From contig JAHEHN010000011.1 of the NCBI GenBank assembly GCA_024644515.1, forward strand, positions 1 through 52,939: a stretch of DNA of 52,939 nucleotides, read 5' to 3'. Origin of the DNA: Gammaproteobacteria bacterium (lineage in GTDB: Bacteria; Pseudomonadota; Gammaproteobacteria; Pseudomonadales; Pseudohongiellaceae). Position 1 is the first letter of the stretch. Every line of letters starts with the position of its first letter. The position numbers and the translations under genes were made by a program. The notes beneath the pieces were generated by a model. It was not told where the DNA came from and did no database searches. It saw only the letters and a program-made list of their open reading frames with translations. Below, piece by piece: positions 11,091 to 19,313 of this stretch.

Positions 11091-11146
11091 ATTATACGCG
11101 CCTTGCAAGCCATGGAGAAAATTGAAAATACCTATTAGGTCGATAG
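11091..11146 (-). promoter_or_regulatory. katG promoter with OxyR-type site
   Basis: On the minus strand a perfect -10 TATAAT lies at 11096-11091, 32 bases before the katG ATG. Its -35 region (TTCTCC) is poor. Just upstream, 11132-11146 reads CTAT-N7-ATAG, the exact central pair of the OxyR consensus ATAG-N7-CTAT-N7-ATAG-N7-CTAT. A weaker outer element (ATTG) abuts the -35. A weak -35 with an adjacent activator site fits peroxide induction. Confidence 0.6.
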
Positions 11147-11325
11147 GCAACGCCATGATCCAGCTGATAATAATTATTGAACGCACTGACAACTAGCTGA
11201 TTTTCATGGGGAATATCACCTGAAAAAAACATTGATAAGCTATTAAAATGGCAGCATTATCAACATATATACGTCGGCTTTTAGTTTTAGTTCAAATTTT
11301 AATCAGGTCTTGCAGGGGAAACATC

Positions 11326-11727
11326 ATGAATAAAAAATTAATGGGACTTGCCGGATTGATGTTTTCGTTATTCCTGTCAATTCCAGTGGTTGCCCATCAT
11401 TCTTTCGCCGCCCAGTATGACAGCAACAAACCCGTCACCATGACCGGCATGGTGACCAAGGTTGAATGGCAAAACCCGCATGTTTACCTTTATATCGATG
11501 TCGAAGATGAAAATGGCAATTATGAAAAATGGGCGCTTGAAATGGGGGCACCTGCCGTTCTGACCCGCATTCAGGGATGGTCGCGCTCGACACTGTCTAT
11601 CGGTGATATGGTGCAAGTGGAGGGAAGGCTGGCAAGAGACGGCAGCAATCTGGCCAATGCGCGCTCCGTCACCCTGACCTCCGGCGAAGAACTTGGCGCA
11701 GGGTCCAGCGAACTTACTACGCCATAG
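11326..11727 (+). CDS. DUF6152 family secreted protein
   Basis: A 133-residue protein. ATG 11326 is preferred because AGGGG lies 8 bases upstream and a signal peptide follows immediately (1-23, PVVA-HHS). The mature start is His-His-Ser-Phe-Ala. NPH is at 50-52, followed by GWSRSTLSIGDMVQVEGRL and ARDGSN. It is the close paralogue of the gene at 1817 (HHSFxAxxD, NKPVxxxGxVTK). It is the first gene of an operon with the partner gene at 11748 (20-bp gap) and the gene at 12587. Confidence 0.9.
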   Translation: MNKKLMGLAGLMFSLFLSIPVVAHHSFAAQYDSNKPVTMTGMVTKVEWQNPHVYLYIDVEDENGNYEKWALEMGAPAVLTRIQGWSRSTLSIGDMVQVEGRLARDGSNLANARSVTLTSGEELGAGSSELTTP

Positions 11728-11747
11728 TTGGCGGGAGACACAGTGTT

Positions 11748-12572
11748 ATGGTAATTCGAGTTTCAACACATAATTTATCACTATTGATAAGCCTGCTCTT
11801 TTTAATCACGGCTCCACATGCAGGCGCTCAGAGCGCTGAAGACAGTGCGCCGGTGAGACCTACGCCAAGGCTGGTAAATGGACAGGTAAACCTGGGACTG
11901 GAGCCCGGGCAGAAAGGATTCTGGGGAAGCTCAGGAAGAATTTTCGATCGCAGGGGACGCAGTCATCAGACTAACCTGCTGGAAGAAGAATTACCCCTAC
12001 AACCATGGGCAAGAGCGCTTCTGGAATACCGCAAGGCAAATAACCAGAAGGATGACCCCCATGCCCGCTGTCTACCTGGAGGCATTACCCGCCAGATTCA
12101 AACGGTGAATGGCTTTGAAATTCTTCAGCATCCCGAGCTCAACCGGATTTATCTGGTTTTTGCTGGCGGCCCTCATACCTGGCGCATGATCCATACCGAT
12201 GGTCGCCCCCTGCCGGATATCAATGATCCGGGTCTGATTCCTACCTACCTGGGTTATTCCACTGCGCACTGGGAAGAAGACACCCTGGTAGTGGAGACCA
12301 ATGGCTTTAACGAGAAAACCTGGTTTGCTTCTGGCTCATTACCCAGTACACGTTATCTGCATTTAACTGAACGCATTTCACGCCCCGATTTTGAAACACT
12401 GCGTTATGAACTCACCGTTGATGATCCTGGCGCCTATACGCAAACCTGGTCTGGAGGCTTTGATGTGGCCTGGAACTGGACCAGCTGGGATGGTTCCGAG
12501 CTTGGCGAATTGCATGAGTACTTTTGTCAGGATAATGAACGCGACGTTCAACATTTTTTGGGTAGTGAATAA
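11748..12572 (+). CDS. Secreted DUF6152-partner domain protein, single copy
   Basis: A 274-residue secreted protein with signal peptide 1-27 (HAGA-QS). It is a single-copy version of the domain duplicated in the gene at 250. It has an ARCLPGGITR segment, then HWEEDTLVVETNGFNEKTW, then a LTERISRPDFETLRYELTVDDP segment and a terminal EYFCQDN. Two Cys (in ARCLPG and YFCQ) match those in the other copies and may form a disulfide in the periplasm. It follows DUF6152 directly, the reverse order of the pair at 250-2206. The biochemical role is unknown. Confidence 0.83.
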   Translation: MVIRVSTHNLSLLISLLFLITAPHAGAQSAEDSAPVRPTPRLVNGQVNLGLEPGQKGFWGSSGRIFDRRGRSHQTNLLEEELPLQPWARALLEYRKANNQKDDPHARCLPGGITRQIQTVNGFEILQHPELNRIYLVFAGGPHTWRMIHTDGRPLPDINDPGLIPTYLGYSTAHWEEDTLVVETNGFNEKTWFASGSLPSTRYLHLTERISRPDFETLRYELTVDDPGAYTQTWSGGFDVAWNWTSWDGSELGELHEYFCQDNERDVQHFLGSE

Positions 12573-12586
12573 AACAGGGTTCAACA

Positions 12587-13024
12587 ATGAGCTACAGGCA
12601 CATGATAAATTCATCCAGTCTTTTAAATAGAAAAACTCTGGCCACGGTTTTCATTATTCTGCTGGGTTTTTCCTGCCCGCTGTTTTCCCAGGAAGGCCAC
12701 CCTCTTGTTGGCTCCTGGAGTGGTGACAGGCTTGTAAATGACAAAAACACGCGCGTGCTTGTCTTGCTTGATTTACAGCCTGACCAGGAAATTACAGGAA
12801 CAATCATTGAGAATGGCGTGCGTATTCCTTTATCAGATGTGACTCTGGATCCACAGGACTGGAGCGTAAATATAAGCGCCGTTGGCGAAGACAGAGCAGG
12901 AAATACGCTGAGCTACAAAATTCAGGGTGTTGTCGGAAACCTGGGATCAGCAACGCAAAGAAATATAACCGGCACCTGGGATGATGGTACCGATACTGGC
13001 AGTTTCCGTCTCCAGAGAAATTGA
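12587..13024 (+). CDS. Secreted small beta-rich hypothetical protein
   Basis: A 145-residue protein with a signal peptide (hydrophobic 18-33, ending PLFSQEGH). The mature part has alternating beta-type segments bounded by GSWSGDR near the start and GTWDDGTDTGSFRLQRN at the end. That pattern resembles small barrel or lipocalin-like proteins, but I cannot assign a family. ATG 12587 lies 14 bp after the partner gene. An internal ATG at 12602 would give a more usual signal peptide length. It is third in the DUF6152 operon. Confidence 0.72.
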   Translation: MSYRHMINSSSLLNRKTLATVFIILLGFSCPLFSQEGHPLVGSWSGDRLVNDKNTRVLVLLDLQPDQEITGTIIENGVRIPLSDVTLDPQDWSVNISAVGEDRAGNTLSYKIQGVVGNLGSATQRNITGTWDDGTDTGSFRLQRN

Positions 13025-13160
13025 ACCCGGACTATGACTTTTGCCAGCCCCAGCACTTTGTTTGGAATTTATGGCTGCAGAATTAACCCGGGAGTGGATT
13101 CACCAGCCGAATAAATATTAGATTTGTATTTCTGTTTTAGGCACTATGTAAACTCCGAAT

Positions 13161-14657
13161 ATGCAAAGAAATACGAGGAAAATTTTGACTAATCGCCGTA
13201 CTTTCCTGGCTGGCAGCCTTTCCACTGCTACCCTGCTAAGCAGCCTGCCGCTAAGCGCTCAGGCAACTGACCTGACGATGCTTTCTCTTGTTGAAGCCTC
13301 GGACCTTATACGACGTCGTATCCTTTCGCCTGTGGATCTGACCGCTGCCTTTCTTGATCGTATTGAACAACTGCAACCCCGCGTAAATGCCTATATCACG
13401 GTGACGGCAGATCTGGCCATGAGCCAGGCGCAACAATTGGAAATGGAACTGGCTAACGGCCAATGGCGTGGCCCTTTGCATGGCATCCCTATCGGCCTGA
13501 AAGATAATATCGATACCGCGGGTATTCGCACCACCGCCGCCAGTAGCCTGTTACAAAATCGGGTAGCGCAAGTGGATGCGCCAATTTACACCAGGCTGCA
13601 GGAGGCCGGCTGCGTTCTTCTGGGCAAACTCAACATGCATGAATTTGCCTGGGGTGGCACATCAGCCATTACTCATTTTGGCCCGGTCCATAATCCCTGG
13701 AATCTTGATCATATTCCTGGCGGTTCGTCCGGTGGCTCTGCCGCTGCCGTGGCGGCGCGCATGTGCTGCGCCGCACTGGGCACCGATACACTAGCCTCCA
13801 TTCGCCTGCCTGCCGCGTACTGTGGTGTGACCGGCTTGAAAGCGAGCCATGGCATTGCCTCCATTCGCAATATTATTCCGGTAGCAGAATCACTGGATCA
13901 TGTTGGCCCACTTTGCCGCAGTGTGGCAGACACTGCCTATATGCTGCAAAGCATGACGGGCTTCGATCCGCTGGATCCGGTCAGCATCAGGTCTGCGCCG
14001 GGAGATTATATTGGCGCATTAATGCAGCCGGTAAATAAGCTGAGAATTGGTTTGCCAACAGGAGACTATTTTGCCCGCCTGCATACGAATACAGACCAGG
14101 CAGTCAATAACGCAATGACAGTACTCACTGCAGCTACTGCTCAGACTACTGACGTCAGTCTGCCAGCGATTCCTGATTTTGCGCCATTGCTGGCTGAAAG
14201 TGCTGCCTGGCATGAAGAATACCTGGACGATGAAGGTAATCATTCTGCTTATGATCCTGTTACCCTGGAACGTTTGCTGGCGGCAAGGGCCGTCAGTGCG
14301 GAAGACTATATTCGTGCACAACAGGACATGGTGCGAGTACGCCATGCCATTGCCGAAGTGTTTAATGAAGTAGATGTGCTCGTCACACCCACCGCCCCCG
14401 GCTTACCGGAAAGAATAGACAGTGCGATCAATCCAGCAGAAGCCACCGGCGCAGAACCCTCGACACGCAATACGGCGCCGTTTAATCTCTATGGCATACC
14501 GACTATTTCAGTACCCATCGGTTTTAGTCAGACCGGTCTGCCGATTGGACTGCAAATCAGCAGTGCCCACCTGAAAGAAGAGGTAATGTTCAGTCTGGCC
14601 CAGGCCTTCCAGCAAGACACTGACTGGCACTTGAAAATGCCCGACCTTAACGGCTAG
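13161..14657 (+). CDS. Tat-exported amidase signature family enzyme
   Basis: A 498-residue amidase with an N-terminal twin-arginine signal (NRRTFLAG, residues 11-18), so it is probably folded before export. The Ser-cisSer-Lys triad of the amidase signature family is visible. The Lys is in GIPIGLKDNID, the cis-Ser in GGSSGGSAAAVAA, and the nucleophile Ser in GTDTLASIRLPA, where the usual GGS reads LAS but the Ser is kept. Substrate is unknown; the family hydrolyses amides, including aryl and indole acetamides and amidated peptides. Its stop codon shares CTAG with the stop of the convergent regulator gene. Confidence 0.88.
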   Translation: MQRNTRKILTNRRTFLAGSLSTATLLSSLPLSAQATDLTMLSLVEASDLIRRRILSPVDLTAAFLDRIEQLQPRVNAYITVTADLAMSQAQQLEMELANGQWRGPLHGIPIGLKDNIDTAGIRTTAASSLLQNRVAQVDAPIYTRLQEAGCVLLGKLNMHEFAWGGTSAITHFGPVHNPWNLDHIPGGSSGGSAAAVAARMCCAALGTDTLASIRLPAAYCGVTGLKASHGIASIRNIIPVAESLDHVGPLCRSVADTAYMLQSMTGFDPLDPVSIRSAPGDYIGALMQPVNKLRIGLPTGDYFARLHTNTDQAVNNAMTVLTAATAQTTDVSLPAIPDFAPLLAESAAWHEEYLDDEGNHSAYDPVTLERLLAARAVSAEDYIRAQQDMVRVRHAIAEVFNEVDVLVTPTAPGLPERIDSAINPAEATGAEPSTRNTAPFNLYGIPTISVPIGFSQTGLPIGLQISSAHLKEEVMFSLAQAFQQDTDWHLKMPDLNG

Positions 14658-15604
14658 ACATTTTCTTCGGTGATCACTTCTGCAAGGATGCCGGCATATT
14701 TTTCCATGGCAATGGATTTGATGTCATAGGACAGTTTCTGAAAAAGATGCCTGGATGAGGAATTGATGCGCCAGGCCGCTACATGATTTCGCACTACGGT
14801 TTCATCCTGGAAACTCAGTACCTTCAAGCCAGTTCCCTTGTGCAATTCATTTTGTGCAAACAGGGCTGGCAGGAAAGCTATGCCCTGATTCATCATCACC
14901 ATCTGGCACAAGGTATCCAGACTGTTGCCCTCGAAATCCCGTTTCAGCTGCGCGCCAAAACGTTCACAAAGCCCGGTGATTTGTCGCTGTAGATGAAAGT
15001 GATCATCAATACTCAACACTGTTTGCCCCTGCAACTCCTCCCCGCTTATAACTGTTTGCCCGGCCAAAGCGTGCTCCGGCGAGACAAGCACTTTAATCGG
15101 CTCCATAAACAGGGGCCGCACACGATTTTCCGTAGACTGCATGGGTAATACCGTCATGATGAAATCAAAACTTCCCTTACGCAGACCGCTTTCCAGTTCA
15201 CCGGGATCACCTTCCCTGAGGTGCAGTTGAAGTTTTGGGTAACGCCGATGCAGAACAGGTAACAATTGGGGTAGTAAATAAGGGCCAATAGAGTCCGACA
15301 CGCCAAGCTTGAAGGTACCGCCCATATCCCGATTAGTGTGATTGGCCGTTTCCATCAGGTTTTGATACTGCTCGAGAATATCCCTCACCAGCGGCAACAA
15401 TTCCCTGCCCTCCGGGGATAACAAGGTGCCGGCACGGGAACGCTCAAACAGTTGTACTTCCATAGCTTCCTCCATTGCCACAATCTGACTGGTCAGGGTT
15501 GGCTGGGAAATACCGAGCTTGGCGGCCGCTTTGCGGAAATTGGAAGAACGGGCAATGGTGGCAAAGTATTCAAGCTGCTTGATGGAGGGTTTCTTACTGG
15601 ACAT
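14654..15604 (-). CDS. OxyR-like LysR regulator lacking the peroxidatic Cys
   Basis: A 316-residue LysR-type regulator. The N-terminal winged helix (LEYFATIARSSNFRKAAAKL, then GISQPTLTSQI) and the C-terminal effector domain align with OxyR, for example in GPYLLPQLLPVLHRRYPKL and GIAFLPALF. At the OxyR redox site E. coli has DGHCLRDQAMGFC; this protein has DHFHLQRQITGLC. The Cys199 equivalent is therefore His204, while Cys208 is kept as Cys213. It cannot sense peroxide by the canonical disulfide. It could be a paralogue with another ligand, or a His-based (metal) sensor. It is convergent with the amidase gene. Confidence 0.85.
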   Translation of the reverse strand: MSSKKPSIKQLEYFATIARSSNFRKAAAKLGISQPTLTSQIVAMEEAMEVQLFERSRAGTLLSPEGRELLPLVRDILEQYQNLMETANHTNRDMGGTFKLGVSDSIGPYLLPQLLPVLHRRYPKLQLHLREGDPGELESGLRKGSFDFIMTVLPMQSTENRVRPLFMEPIKVLVSPEHALAGQTVISGEELQGQTVLSIDDHFHLQRQITGLCERFGAQLKRDFEGNSLDTLCQMVMMNQGIAFLPALFAQNELHKGTGLKVLSFQDETVVRNHVAAWRINSSSRHLFQKLSYDIKSIAMEKYAGILAEVITEENV

Positions 15605-15914
15605 AACACTTGCCTGATAGGTAACAACTAATTAGAAAGAGTTTATTCTAACGTCGGTTTAAACAATAACAAGACAGCTTTTTGCTGAAAGACATTCGGG
15701 GAAACCAATCACTGATAGGATATAGCTAATTTATATATTTAAATAATTATTAATAACTATCAATAATGGCCGGAAAGATAGCTTCTAATGAATAAAGATG
15801 AGGATATGGGGTTATCGTCAAGCCACTACATTGTTATGGCAAGGTTATAATACTCAGATTCAATATAAATTAGTTAGTACCAACTATCTCCAAAATCCAA
15901 TCAATTAGAGGGAA
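15605..15914. other. Intergenic region upstream of the LysR gene
   Basis: 310 bp of AT-rich DNA between the regulator start and the stop of the serine protease gene. Apart from the inverted repeat at 15632 no gene, terminator or repeat is apparent. Confidence 0.6.
15632..15651 (-). promoter_or_regulatory. Possible autoregulatory operator of the LysR gene
   Basis: A perfect inverted repeat TTAGAA-N8-TTCTAA lies 28 bases before the regulator start codon. Its spacing and dyad symmetry suit a LysR-type binding site (T-N11-A core). Binding is not shown. Confidence 0.4.
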
Positions 15915-16718
15915 TTATTCAAAAAGAATAGAATCTATCCATTCCAGATGGCTGGATACTCTTTCATAAAGCTGGGTAGTCCCGTAAAGCCCCTGGGCCA
16001 GTGGCGCTTCGCCCACTTCAAGCTCCCCCAGTGCGATGCCTGCCAACACCCGGGAATTACCCACTTCCAGCAAGGCTGGGCCTCCGCTATCACCGAGTCC
16101 CGGCACGCCTTCCAGACCAAGCGCCTGGTTATCGGACTGCCTGGGATCATCAAAAACAAATTCCAGCCACTGGCCTGATGCAACTGCCCGGTTTTTCGCC
16201 CGACGAAATTTGCCATCATTACTTTTCATACCGATGGTACCAATACCGGTAAAACCCCAGCCGAGCAGGGAAAATACCTGATTGACCTCGTCAGTCTTGC
16301 GGTTGAGAGTAATCGGAACAATACCAGCAACATCCCGGTCCAGACGAATCAGGGCCAGATCCACATTATCCAGTTCATTCCCCGTGTCATAGCGCGGGTG
16401 CAATACCAGCTCTGCAACCTTGTAGGATTGACCAGCAATACTCAGCTGATACTCATCATGCCGGTTATAGGTGTCCAGCAAAGGGGTTTGCTCAGCGCAA
16501 TGGGCTGCGGTAATCGCCCAGTGACTATCAATGAGGGTTGCCATGCATATCTTGTTGTTGAAGCGGGTATGCAGATAAAACAACTGGGGATAGGCCGCTA
16601 CATCAACCTGGTAGTCACTATCTGACTTGTCGTGGCGAATAATAATGCCCAGGCTGCTGGCAAACGGTACTGACAGGCAAATCAGAAAAGTCAGCAGTCG
16701 AGCAGGATTAACACGCAT
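15915..16718 (-). CDS. Secreted trypsin-like serine protease (S1 family)
   Basis: A 267-residue protein from ATG 16718, chosen because it opens straight into a signal peptide (PARLLTFLICLSVPFASS). The catalytic triad of S1 peptidases is visible: His in AITAAHCAE, Asp in LDNVDLALIRLD, and Ser in GLGDSGGPAL. Length is that of a bare protease domain, without PDZ or other additions. It is the last gene of a probable minus-strand operon (17026 LON-domain gene, 16741 small membrane protein, then this gene, 22-bp gap). Substrates are unknown; the location is periplasmic or extracellular. Confidence 0.88.
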   Translation of the reverse strand: MRVNPARLLTFLICLSVPFASSLGIIIRHDKSDSDYQVDVAAYPQLFYLHTRFNNKICMATLIDSHWAITAAHCAEQTPLLDTYNRHDEYQLSIAGQSYKVAELVLHPRYDTGNELDNVDLALIRLDRDVAGIVPITLNRKTDEVNQVFSLLGWGFTGIGTIGMKSNDGKFRRAKNRAVASGQWLEFVFDDPRQSDNQALGLEGVPGLGDSGGPALLEVGNSRVLAGIALGELEVGEAPLAQGLYGTTQLYERVSSHLEWIDSILFE

Positions 16719-16740
16719 CGGGGAATTCCAGTATGAATTT

Positions 16741-16953
16741 CTAGGGTTCTTGGGACTGACTGTTCTGCTTTTCCACATCCTGAATGCGCGATAAGCCGAT
16801 ATTGGGTTTGTATTTTTTCCTGCTCGACTCCCTGATGACCAGGTAGGTTCGGTACAGAAAAAACACAATACCAAGGAGCAGCAGAAACAGTATTCCCACA
16901 ATCATCCATTGTGACTGGGTCATGGTGCCGGGATTAAGCAAGGTATCAAGCAT
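16741..16953 (-). CDS. Small single-pass membrane protein
   Basis: A 70-residue protein with one strong transmembrane helix (WMIVGILFLLLLGIVFFLYR, residues 16-35). A short N-terminus precedes it and a basic then polar C-terminal tail (RKKYKPNIG...) follows, suggesting a cytoplasmic C-terminus. The start could be ATG 16953 or ATG 16923; ribosome sites are weak for both. It fits tightly between two minus-strand genes and is likely co-transcribed with them. I do not recognise the family. Confidence 0.62.
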   Translation of the reverse strand: MLDTLLNPGTMTQSQWMIVGILFLLLLGIVFFLYRTYLVIRESSRKKYKPNIGLSRIQDVEKQNSQSQEP

Positions 16954-17025
16954 GGGCTTTTCCGTAAAAGAGGTCGATTATGAAGAATTGAGCTATGGAT
17001 TTCCAGCAAGCAGCGCGGGTAGGAG

Positions 17026-17643
17026 CTAAAGTCCGCCATTCTCCTGCTGATTCATCGAATTAATGTAGATCTCAATCTGCTCCAGCCGGTCAAAGGGATC
17101 AGTTAATTCCAGCAACGCCTGCTTTTCCCGGTTGCCAATGGGTAGCAACTCACTCAGGCGCCAGGCGATTTCGCGTAAATTATCAAAACTTATATCCAGC
17201 TTAAGCTCTTCAATGGCCGGATGTCTGGCCAGGCCCTGCAACAGTTCAACGTATTCCTGAAACTGCTCCCCCACATCAACCGGCTCTGAATCCTGCGAAT
17301 CCTGTTCCCTGAAAACAACCTCAGCCCTGCACAGATTATTCTCCTCACGCCACGATTCAACTATCTTGAAGGTAGTCTGCCCTTCCACGGTGATGCCGAG
17401 CAAGCCATTGGGTAGCTGATTCCAGTCCACCACGGTACTGTAGGTGCCGATCCGGTGGATATCCAGTTTTTGTCCTTTGGATGCTACTTCACTCCCCGCT
17501 TCAATGAGCACCACGCCAAAACCTATGCCATCTTTCAGGCATTGGCGAATCATATCCACATAGCGGGACTCAAAAATCTGCAGGGAAATACGCCCCTTTG
17601 GAAAGAGAATGGAATTGAGTGGGAAAAGTGGAATTGTTTCCAA
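17026..17643 (-). CDS. LON substrate-binding domain protein
   Basis: About 205 residues matching the N-terminal domain of Lon protease without the AAA or protease parts. It opens IPLFPLNSILFPKGRISLQIFE, continues with a FGVVL strand and GTYSTVVDW, and ends in a helical C-terminal half. The TTG start at 17643 is chosen because AAGAGG lies 6 bases upstream and it places the family-typical IPLFPLN near the N-terminus; a GTG at 17673 lacks good spacing. Such stand-alone proteins may bind unfolded polypeptides, but no role is established. Confidence 0.82.
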   Translation of the reverse strand: METIPLFPLNSILFPKGRISLQIFESRYVDMIRQCLKDGIGFGVVLIEAGSEVASKGQKLDIHRIGTYSTVVDWNQLPNGLLGITVEGQTTFKIVESWREENNLCRAEVVFREQDSQDSEPVDVGEQFQEYVELLQGLARHPAIEELKLDISFDNLREIAWRLSELLPIGNREKQALLELTDPFDRLEQIEIYINSMNQQENGGL

Positions 17644-17657
17644 TGTCAGCCTCTTCG

Positions 17658-17744
17658 TTCCTGCTTTTAGCACTTCCTGCTTTAGTACTTACTCCATTGA
17701 GCACGTACTGCATCAAGCATTTCCTACAACAAGCATTTCCTACA
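17658..17744. repeat. Two short tandem duplications between mpl and the LON-domain gene
   Basis: TTCCTGCTTTTAGCAC is followed at once by TTCCTGCTTTAGTAC (17658-17688). CAAGCATTTCCTACA occurs twice with a 16-bp period (17714-17728, 17730-17744). They fill most of the 109-bp gap. Confidence 0.6.
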
Positions 17745-17752
17745 TTAAATAC

Positions 17753-19174
17753 TCACTGCGCTAATAGTTTATTCAATTTTTTTGACAGAGCCTCGGCCAG
17801 TCGCTGATGGATACCTTCAAAGCCGCCATTACTCATGATGATGACATGGTCCCCGGCAACAGCCTCCTGCACGACCTCGTTAATAATCGCATCGGTGTTC
17901 GACAAGCTGCGAAAATCGGTACCGAACTCATCACCAATAGCAACAAGATCCAGTTTGGTAGCTTTTGATTTATACCAAATCACCAGATCAGCAGCACTAA
18001 GTGATGCTGCCAGTGTAGCTTGATGGTAGCCCATTTTCATCGTGTTGGAGCGAGCTTCGATCACACAAATCAGACGCCCGGATTCCGCGCTTTCATCCAG
18101 TCTTGCCCTGAAGCCGTCCAGTGTTGTTTTGATGGCCGTGGGGTGATGGGCAAAATCATCATACAATTTTACCCCGGCAAATTCGCCGAGCAATTCAAGT
18201 CGGCGTTTTACCCCGGCAAAAGCTGACAGTGCCTTGCAGCCATCTTCAAGGGACACGCCCACATGACAGGCTGCTGCCAGTGCGGCTACACCATTTTGAA
18301 TATTATGATTTCCAAGCAGATCCCATTTGACTTCACCATAGACTTCACCCTCAGTACTGCTATAGCTGACTTTGAAATGCGCACCCTGTTTATCCAGAGG
18401 CTGCACACGCCATTGTGCTTGCGCATCATCACCAATGGTAAAAAACTGTTGAGGGCACCAAATTCCCTTGGCAAATACCTCATCCAGATTGGCATTATTG
18501 AGCGGCGCAATGACCACACCGCCTTGAGGAATGGTTTTTAGCAGATGATTAAACTGTGCCTGAATTGAAGCAAGGTCCGGAAAAATATCAGCATGATCAA
18601 ATTCCAGATTACCCAGAATCGCGGTTTTTGCGCGGTAGTGAATAAACTTGGAGCGCTTGTCGAAAAAGGCGCTGTCATATTCATCGGCTTCGATAACAAA
18701 AAAGGGGGGGGTACCGAGACGGGCAGAGGTGGAAAAGTTTTTTGGTACCCCGCCTACCAGATAGCCGGGTTCCAGACCCGCTGATTCCAGAATCCAGGTC
18801 AGCATGCTGGTGGTCGTGGTCTTGCCATGGGTTCCGGCTACCGCCAGCACCCAGCGATCTTTCAGGACATGATCAGATAGCCATTGCGGCCCGGAGCAAT
18901 AGGGCAGATTGTTCTCAAGGATATATTCCACTGCCGGGTTACCCCGGGAACAGGTATTACCGATGACAATCATGTCAGGGCTGTCAGCTTCAGGGCCGGC
19001 AAAATGAGCCGGATCATAACCCTGGGAAAGTGTGATGCCCTGCTCCTCCAGCTGCGTACTCATGGGAGGATAAACGTTCTGATCGGAACCGGTAACGCTA
19101 TAGCCAAGCTGCTTGGCCAAAACCGCCAGCGAGCCCATGAAGGTGCCGCAAATACCTAGAATATGAATATGCAT
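17753..19174 (-). CDS. mpl: Mpl, murein peptide ligase
   Basis: A 473-residue Mur ligase family enzyme (UDP-N-acetylmuramate:L-alanyl-gamma-D-glutamyl-meso-diaminopimelate ligase). It joins recycled murein tripeptide to UDP-MurNAc with ATP in the cytoplasm. The start MHIHILGICGTFMGSLAVLA, the ATP P-loop GTHGKTTTTSML (about 115-126), the EADEYDSAFFDKRSKF segment and the YDDFAHHPTAIKTTL segment are characteristic of Mpl rather than MurC. Length is close to the E. coli enzyme. It is divergent from the phosphofructokinase gene. Confidence 0.94.
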   Translation of the reverse strand: MHIHILGICGTFMGSLAVLAKQLGYSVTGSDQNVYPPMSTQLEEQGITLSQGYDPAHFAGPEADSPDMIVIGNTCSRGNPAVEYILENNLPYCSGPQWLSDHVLKDRWVLAVAGTHGKTTTTSMLTWILESAGLEPGYLVGGVPKNFSTSARLGTPPFFVIEADEYDSAFFDKRSKFIHYRAKTAILGNLEFDHADIFPDLASIQAQFNHLLKTIPQGGVVIAPLNNANLDEVFAKGIWCPQQFFTIGDDAQAQWRVQPLDKQGAHFKVSYSSTEGEVYGEVKWDLLGNHNIQNGVAALAAACHVGVSLEDGCKALSAFAGVKRRLELLGEFAGVKLYDDFAHHPTAIKTTLDGFRARLDESAESGRLICVIEARSNTMKMGYHQATLAASLSAADLVIWYKSKATKLDLVAIGDEFGTDFRSLSNTDAIINEVVQEAVAGDHVIIMSNGGFEGIHQRLAEALSKKLNKLLAQ

Positions 19175-19313
19175 GTATGGATTTTCTCAGAATGGCCCGG
19201 CACAAGCCAGAGATCAAAAACCATTAGCCTGACTCCAGGCAACAGCGACTACAATCCTGTCTAACCCTCCAAAGATTCAGTAGAATAGTCGCATCATTTT
19301 TTTGGAGTAGTGT

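Noticed and set aside
14654-15604. Naming the LysR gene oxyR
   Set aside because: The peroxidatic Cys is missing, so the gene name would imply a function it cannot have by the known mechanism.
15915-16901. A longer serine protease start at 16901
   Set aside because: The extension overlaps the small membrane protein gene and hides the signal peptide. ATG 16718 gives a normal exported protease.
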